Shown here piece by piece: positions 57,713 through 64,000 of a stretch of DNA of 64,000 nt. The notes under the pieces were generated by a model, which had not been told where the DNA came from, searched no databases, and saw nothing but the letters and a program-made list of their open reading frames with translations. How positions within the stretch are numbered: position 1 is the stretch's first letter; the number at the start of each line of letters is the position of its first letter. The stretch comes from Hemerocallis citrina (taxonomy: Eukaryota; Streptophyta; Magnoliopsida; Asparagales; Asphodelaceae): positions 176,200,504 through 176,264,503 of the forward strand of contig CM030368.1 in the NCBI GenBank assembly GCA_017893485.1. The letters are read 5' to 3'. Made by a program: the position numbers and the translations under genes.

Positions 57713-60700
57713 TGTAACCCCTGTTTTTCATTTTGGAAATTTTTTAGTGTATTTTTCATTTTAGTGTATTTTTTACCACTTTGTATTCCTCTTGTATTTC
57801 ATTTGGACCGTATATTGGAGTTGTTTTCAATATATATTCATTTTAAAGCTCATTCTTGGTCTTTTGTGATTTATTTCGGTTCCTTGATTTGTCTTGATCA
57901 TTGTTGTTATTTTCGTTCTTCATTTGTGTCTTGTTCTCTCTATTCTTGTCTTTGGATGCTCATGGTGATGTGGTTGCTCATCCTATTCCCAATCTTATTG
58001 TTGATCCCAAATTGACTACCAATGCCAAAATTTAAATCCACAATCCTATTTGATATCCTATACTAATTGATCCTAATCAAATCCTATTAGTATAAACCTA
58101 TTACTACTCCCAAATACCCACAACCCATTAACCCAATTACGCATCTCATACAACTAACCCTAATCATCCCCATATATATAACTCTCCTTAACTTAAACCC
58201 TAACCTTAACCTACTACATCCCGGGCCCCATCTCTCTCCTCTTCCCTGTTTGCGCCGCCCCGACCAAACCCCCAACTACCCGACGCCACCAACCTGCACC
58301 TAGCCGATGCCCTTCCACCTTCGGCCTGACATCACCCCAATCCCGATCCCTTACCATTGCCGACCACCTCTATCCGAGCACTCAATTCCTCTCTCTCCCG
58401 TCCCCGTCCTGCCGTCAGTCTGCGGCCAACAACCGACGGAGCGCCAGCCAGCAAAGCCAGCCGATGCCCCTCTTGATCTCTCTCCCTCTCGCTCGTGAGT
58501 TTTGCACGTGGGGAGTTTTGCACGTGTGATCGCATGATCGTTTGGCTCGTGGATTTTTGTTCGTGGGTTTTTTGTTCGTTGCCGGAAATCCGTTTCCGTT
58601 ATTCTTGGTGTTCGTTTCGTCTTCGGTTAAGGCAAGTAACTTGTACTCAATTCCTTTGTATGATACAAGTCATAAATACCGCTTGTAGTGCAGTTAGGTT
58701 CTAGAGACAACTCGTGTGTGTGTTATCTTGATGAGTATTGTTTCTATAGTGCTATCTTGACCATAGTTTCCTCACGACACATATGACATGAATTAACATA
58801 GGAGTAACCGTTTCTTGATGTGATGTATATGTGAAACAATTATGAAAACTTGTGTGCTTATGAGATCCATGTAATATACATGTTGTGGACATGTCGTATA
58901 TCCTATTTTATGTTGTTTGGATACTTAGTAGACTCTAATTCATGTGTAGTGATGTTTCGACCAAGTTTCGTGTGATTCGTGTTGGTTTTGTTCCTAAAGT
59001 AAATTCTGTATTTTGTCGATAATCTGTCATGATCAGTGATTTAAACCATATTAAGGTCAGAATCTTAATTTCAGTATAAAACATGATTTTTAGAGGAATT
59101 TGTCTTCTTTCCAACCCCTCTGACCTAGCTCGATTGCGTTTTCGTATGTGTGAAATATGACTGTTTTACTACAGAGATGTAGATCTTTTCCAGATTTCAT
59201 TTCTTGATAATTTTGATGACTAAAATATTTTGATACTAGTGCTAAGAATATTATTTTGATCTAAAAATTTGGTCAGTATTTCTATATCTATCTAGGGATT
59301 ACCCAGAATTTTGGTGAATTTTATTGATGAGTTTTATATGTCGTTTCATGCTTATTTATAAAAACTGTACTTGCTGTATTTTGCTCGCTGTTCTGTAAAG
59401 AATCGTATTTTCACCCTGATTACTTTTACTGTATGAAAAATATTTGTGAAATATGAAAGTTATAATATTTTTTCTATTTTCATCTCCCTTTGGCGGATTT
59501 GGATTTCGTTACACGGTTTGCGAGATATTACAGTTTTCATATAGCAGTGTTGGGAATTCCAGATTTGCCAAACTATCGTTTTTTGATGTTTTCTGATTTT
59601 CGTTGACTAAAATAACCTTATTGAAAAATTATGAAACTTTATATTTTGATACTAGACAGATAGGGGAATACTCCAGATTTTTCCTGGATTTATTTGAGAT
59701 GTTTTGATGCGGTTTTCTGACTGTAAACTCGATTTTCTGATTTCTGGCTGAACATATTTTCTGGATTCAAATCAGTTTTGAGACTTGATTTTGTGAAATA
59801 CTATATGACTTATTTATATTCGATGGATTTGGTTGAGAGTATATTTTCTAGATATTTAGACAGATTCAGATTTGTATGTTTGTAACACCGGGAATCACTG
59901 TTTACTACAGTATGGTCTTACTGTCCTGAACTTGAGATTTGGTTATTTCATTCTTTTGTGTGTTACCTATTACCCGTACATATTTATCTTGCAACTTGAA
60001 CTTGTTACTTGATAATGCCATGATATACTTGCTTGTTTCGTGACACATACATACTTATTTGACATTAACAATAAATTAACCAAGCCGGGGTTTAAAGGGA
60101 CAGATCTAGTAGTGGATAATACAGAAATGTGTACTCAGAAGAGAATCTATTATTCTATGTGATACTTGAGACTTGGCTTGATACTTGAGATTTGGCTTGA
60201 TACTTGATTACTTGAGGCTTGATATTGCACCACTTGAGGCTTGTTACTTGATCCTTGATACTTGGCTTGATACTTGTTACTTGAGGCTTGATATTTCACT
60301 ACCTGAGGCTTGATACTTGATACTTGATTTTTTGAGGCTTGTCCCTGAGTACACTGCCCTATATGGTCCACTATGAAATCTAAAACGAAGTTGTGTTGAC
60401 TGTAGCAACCATGTAATAAAAGGATGACACATGAAGTGCTACCTAGATAGTAATAACTACAAGACTTAATATACGACACTTCAACATGATACATGCTTAC
60501 TTGATATTTGATTACATGATACATAAGACTTGATATTTAAACATGATACTTGACACTTGTACCTGACTACTTGACACTTGTTACTTGTTAGTTGATTTCG
60601 TGATACTTGATTCGTGATACTTGATACTTGTTTACATGGTATTTGTTCACTTGATACTTGATACATGCCACTTTACTTTTTCATCTTGCCATGCTAGTTG

Positions 60701-61252
60701 TTATACTTGTTACCATGTTTACTCCATGTTGCTAGTTAGTTTTCCCATGTACTTGTATCCTACATTACAAACGGTCCGTAACTTGCAATTGACGGGTACT
60801 TGTTTTCTCTTTTCCTTTTCCCTGCAATTATTAAATTGTAGATTTTGGAGAACATGTTCCAGATGGTATTAGTGACATGAAGTATTAGTGCTGGATTTTT
60901 TTTATTTTTTATTTTTTATTTTTTTTATTTTTTTTTTAATTTTTTTAGCTTCCTTGAACAATATTGTATTTTGATACTTGGATTTATTCTTGTATTTGGG
61001 CAATGTGACCCAGAATTTTGACTTATTCAGATCATGACTATTTGAGATTAATGTATTTGGTTTCAAGTATTCTTGTTGGTATTTTGGTTCATATGTGCAT
61101 ATTGGTTGATTCTTTTGCTTCCAACTCTGATTATCTTGTGAATGCTGTAAGGATTCTTGAACATCTTATGGATAATGAAAATCATTCACTGGGCTTTTGT
61201 CCCGTATCCGTATCTGTATTCCATATTTTCTTTTGGAAAGCGGGGCATGAAA
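57713..61252 (+). repeat. Gypsy B 3' LTR
   Basis: 3540 bp. It is preceded by a purine-rich tract (GTTAGGTGGGTAGGAT) and CGAGGACGAAAT, usual in chromovirus 3' ends. ATACTTG-type repeats recur at 60159-60345 and 60520-60665. A T-rich expansion at 60897-60950 accounts for part of the length difference to the 5' LTR. Confidence 0.9.
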
Positions 61253-62540
61253 TGAACACTTGACATGAAAGGATAAGAAATATTGATTGGAAGGAGAAGT
61301 GATTGCAAATGATTGATTGTTAATTATTGGTTGTAAATTATTGTTATCGACGCCGAGTACACGATCCGTGAATTCACCATCAGTCAAAAACGTCCATTGT
61401 TTTCTTGCGCCGAACATATGGTGTGGAACATATGGGACGCAGTAGTATGTGTACTAGATAGGTTGATAAAATGATTAATAACCCGCATTTGAAATCTCAT
61501 ACTTGATCTTGTATATCGTCATCAATATAGAACTTAACTTGACATCATTCAATAATGCACGCATTAACATAGACCTTTGACATTTTTGCCAATCTTTGAC
61601 TTTGTTATTGACTTTGATTCCGTCCCTTATTTTTGATACATCGTGTTCTTATTATTCCCTATTTTCTCTACTTGTTATCCATGACTTACTCTATGGACAT
61701 TATTTTCTTTTTTTTTTAGATCAAGAATTTATAGGTACTGAAGGATCAATACCAGAAGGAATTGGTGAGCAAACTCTCTGAAGATCGGAGCTGGACTATT
61801 AGGCTGTTATGGTTTTCTCTTGTTATTTGCTTATTTTATTGCTTTTATCATACTTTGTATTCCTGGATTTTATGACCCGAAGTTTACTTTTTTCCAGATG
61901 TTGGATATTATTTGGTGAATTTATTTCATGATTATTTTGGAGTTTATTCATTGTTTATGTGGTTATTCTTTTCTTGCGTGGTTGTATTCTCTTGTATATT
62001 GTTGAGTTAGACTGGTACAGCTTATTGATGGTGTTTACATCATTCACTGGGCATTCGTTACGTACTCGTATTCCCGTATTTTGGGAAACGGGGCACATAT
62101 AGGCACGTATTTTACATATAAAAAAAATTATATTGTAATTAAGGGTCTCCAAATTAATTATTTGGGCATTTCACCTCGGGCCCCCCTGGCACTCAGGGCT
62201 GACCCTGGGCTCAATTATATGTTTTGCATATCTAAATAGTTTTATGCAAGTTTTTGTATGTTTCTCGTGTGGGTGCTTATGTAGATGAATATCTGATTGA
62301 TAATTTTTACTCTATTTTACATATCTGATTGATGCTTAAGAGTAAATTTACTATTCGATGATATATATTTTGCATATTTTGCCTTGAACAATGTGCAATT
62401 TTTTTTGCATATATATATGTAAAATTTATGTATGGGGGCCCCATTTCGGGAGTTTGCCTTGGGCCCCCGAGAACTCAGGGACGGCTCTGTATAATAGCAT
62501 AGATAGTTTTATGTTCGACAAAGTCTCCATCATCATAGTA

Positions 62541-62854
62541 CAAGTATTTTTCACGTGTGATGCATGTTTTGACAAAGAATTGGAGTTGAACGTGTGATAT
62601 ATGTAAGTTGGTAGTAATTAGCACATGCAATGGATGTATTGATTTTTAAAAAAATTGGAGCTGGACGAGCGATACACGTATTTTAAAAAAATTTAAGAAG
62701 GAAAAACTTTGATTTGCATGTGTGATATACATGTTGATAAATAGATTTGGAGTTGCACGTGCAATGCACGGAATTGTTTGGTGACAAAGTGGTATTTGTT
62801 GTGTGACAAAAAAAAATATTAAAAATATTTGTTTGTGACAAATTCTCATGTTAA
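62541..62854 (-). mobile_element. degenerate Helitron-like element (family 1)
   Basis: On the minus strand the 3' end reads CATGCATCACACGTGAAAAATACTTG, identical in layout to family 1 but with CTTG instead of CTAG. Internal CGTGCAATGCACG-like palindromes are decayed. The 5' end is not clear and appears cut by the next element. Confidence 0.4.
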
Positions 62855-62855
62855 A

Positions 62856-63039
62856 TCTCTAATATTATAATGGGAGAAGGCCTTAGTGTCATTTGTCATT
62901 TTGTAATTCTACCAATATGTGTAACGCACGTACAATACTAATATAAAGGAGGTTTCCGGTTTAAATCCTCCCTACGTCAGAATTTTTATTTTTATTTCTT
63001 AAAATTATTAAAACGTGCATCGCACGTGTAAATTACTAG
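62856..63039 (+). mobile_element. mini Helitron-like element (184 bp)
   Basis: It starts TCTCTAATATTATAATGGGA after A. It ends with CGTGCATCGCACG, 9 bases, then CTAG (63036-63039) before T. It shares its 5' 30 bases and an internal GGAGGTTTC block with the inverted copy at 63782-63955. Confidence 0.65.
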
Positions 63040-63410
63040 TAGATATAGATATATAGATATAGATATAGAGTTACAAATGCACGTTCTGCCACAAAAAATG
63101 CAAGAGATGTTGTTACATGACACCTCCTGAAATTCAATAGTCAATATAGGTGTCAGGTAGGTTGAGTTGTCTGGAGCTGTCATGTTTTAACCCCAAAAGT
63201 TCCAAGTTTAAGCCCAAGCACACTAGCCCGACTGGATTAGCTCCTCAAGCACGGGTTCAAAACCAAAGTGCAGAAAGTCTGAGCCCCAGTCTGACACAAG
63301 CATTAAGAATGATTCAAAGCCTGAATGATAATTCTATATGTATACTATCGTGTATTGAACATTTGGATGGGTACATGTGCTCGGCACTGATGATATATAT
63401 TAACATCGAG
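63040..63410. other. non-coding stretch
   Basis: Short ATAGATAT microsatellite (63041-63068), then unremarkable sequence. I see no gene here. Confidence 0.5.
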
Positions 63411-63577
63411 TAATGCTAGAGCCACTATCAATTTCACTACAGTTCTCTTCACTATCTTAGGTGACACACTCCAATAGGTAGAGAAAGATAGAGTAGGTGA
63501 GAGAACTCTCCAATAGAAGTATGCCACCTAAGGTAGTGAAGAGAATGGTAGTGAAATTGGTAGTGGCTGAAGCATTA
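63411..63577. mobile_element. MITE with about 52-bp inverted repeats
   Basis: The left arm TAATGCTAGAGCCACTATCA and the reverse complement of the right arm, TAATGCTTCAGCCACTACCA, continue in parallel for about 52 bp through CTTCACTATCTTAGGTG. It is 167 bp long with no coding capacity. The target duplication is probably TA or TAA, absorbed in the ends, so the superfamily is undecided. Confidence 0.7.
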
Positions 63578-63781
63578 CTTTGATCCAAATGAATATATAT
63601 TATTATTTTTTTCATTTTTTTTTCCGCTAACAAAATATTACAAACATGCATAGGCAAATAAAATATTGAAAGATATATTTTACTAGTAGTTTACACGTTC
63701 GATGAACGTCTTAATAAATATATATTTTTTAAAGTAAAAAATTCGACGTAGTCTGACCTCTAACCTGAAACATCTTTTATA

Positions 63782-63955
63782 CTAGCTATGCACATGTAAT
63801 GCACGTTTTAGTTTTAGTTTTTTTTTAAAATAAAAACTCTAATGATGTGAGGACTCGTACCTGAAACCTCCTTTCTATTAGTTATATACGTGCGTTACAC
63901 GCGTTGATAGATTTACAAATGACACTAAGGCCTTCTCCCATTATAATATTAGAGA
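63782..63955 (-). mobile_element. mini Helitron-like element (174 bp), inverted relative to 62856-63039
   Basis: On the minus strand it starts TCTCTAATATTATAATGGGA (63955) and ends GTGCATTACATGTGCATAG with CTAG at 63782-63785, before T. The TCTCTAATC motif is tandemly repeated just outside its 5' end (63956-63986), as at 12314. Confidence 0.6.
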
Positions 63956-64000
63956 TTAGAGATTAGAGATAGAGATTAGAGATATATGATGTTCCATGTC

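Larger units (their letters stand above)
49277..61252 (+). mobile_element. Gypsy B: full-length but decayed chromovirus-type LTR retrotransposon
   Basis: LTRs at 49277-52759 and 57713-61252 share TGTAACCCCTG starts; the 5-bp duplication is TGAAC (49272-49276 and 61253-61257). The right LTR's terminal CA has become AA. It has a PBS, gag, protease, RT, RNase H, integrase and a chromodomain-like end in Gypsy order on the plus strand. LTRs differ by several percent in the stretches I compared, with indels, and coding has many stops, so it is far older than Gypsy A. It is nested in solo LTR C. Two intron-like stretches interrupt gag and the gag-protease junction. Confidence 0.92.
45165..62097 (+). 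mobile_element. old solo LTR C (about 2.5 kb net) nested in hAT 2 and itself invaded three times
   Basis: It starts TGTAACCCCC and ends GAAACGGGGCACA. The 5-bp duplication is TATAG (45160-45164 and 62098-62102). Pieces: 45165-45535, 45921-46546, 48574-49276 and 61258-62097. After removing the insertions it is about 2.5 kb, similar to the solo LTR at 30724-33493, with which it shares its ends. No internal retroelement sequence of its own is seen, hence solo LTR. Frames inside the GC-rich 48560-49120 portion are not supported as genes. Confidence 0.75.
45061..62207. mobile_element. hAT-like element 2 (about 0.2 kb net, MITE-sized), nested in hAT 1
   Basis: The 8-bp duplication has one mismatch: GGCACAAT (45053-45060) and GGCTCAAT (62208-62215). 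Ends are TAGGGCCGACCCCC and, reverse-complemented, CAGGGTCAGCCCTG. Net sequence is 45061-45164 plus 62103-62207, 209 bp, with GGGCCCCC-rich arms. The solo LTR of 45165-62097 interrupts it almost exactly in the middle. Confidence 0.7.
44232..62489. mobile_element. hAT-like element 1 (about 1.1 kb net) hosting the whole right-hand nest
   Basis: A perfect 8-bp duplication TATAATAG lies at 44224-44231 and 62490-62497. Ends: CAGGGTGGCCCC on the left and CAGAGCCGTCCC on the right (reverse complement). Its own sequence is 44232-45060 plus 62216-62489; the rest is hAT 2 and everything inside that. The left part shares subterminal sequence (CAAATTTGTATT, TATAAATATAG, GGGCC runs) with hAT 2, so the two are relatives. 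No transposase was recognised. A leader-like AAAACCCTAATC stretch lies near 44681, but no gene follows. Confidence 0.75.

Overview
This is nuclear DNA from a flowering plant. It is AT-rich and has intron-split genes, plant LTR retrotransposons (Sirevirus-type Copia, chromovirus-type Gypsy), a plant L1 LINE, hAT elements and Helitron-like elements. The species cannot be named from the sequence. The only recognisable host gene is a minus-strand three-repeat MYB transcription factor (MYB3R). Five coding exons are visible between 3821 and 11469. They encode the N-terminus, all of R1 and all but the last few residues of R2. The gene runs off the left edge, and no R3 exon was found down to base 1.

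Left part (1-13195): a 1.28-kb hAT-like element with an 8-bp target duplication, itself holding a Helitron-like element; the MYB3R exons with two introns of about 3.5 kb that carry a second hAT-like element and several local duplications; the MYB3R promoter side; then a Helitron-like element invaded by foldback MITEs.

Middle (13186-43993): one full-length minus-strand L1 LINE of about 6.4 kb net, bounded by a 10-bp duplication (ATCCTTGTAA). Three later insertions stretch it over 30.8 kb, each with its own 5-bp duplication. They are a young Gypsy chromovirus (17295-29069, TGATT), a solo LTR (30724-33493, CTTGC) and a Sirevirus-type Copia element (33891-43749, CCCCT). All three landed in LINE ORF1, which can be followed across the breaks.

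Right part (44232-62489): a deep nest. A hAT element (TATAATAG) holds a second, related hAT (GGC[A/T]CAAT). That holds a solo LTR (TATAG), which holds a Helitron-like element, another solo LTR (TCCAC) and a decayed full-length Gypsy element (TGAAC). After it come three more small Helitron-like elements and a MITE.

Most noteworthy: (1) both Gypsy elements carry an intron-like sequence at the same place and phase, just before the protease domain. In the young element it contains the only in-frame stop between gag and pol, so splicing would decide Gag versus Gag-Pol. (2) Each LTR of the young Gypsy carries two tRNA-like units with A box, B box and T-run on the element's sense strand. (3) The Sirevirus is peppered with a short palindrome (core AGTCGACT), in and outside coding sequence, which also occurs in an apparently unrelated solo LTR. 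By-eye LTR comparison gives an order of insertion: Gypsy A (about a dozen differences in 3272 bases) is younger than the Copia element (about eleven in 1401), which is much younger than Gypsy B (several percent).
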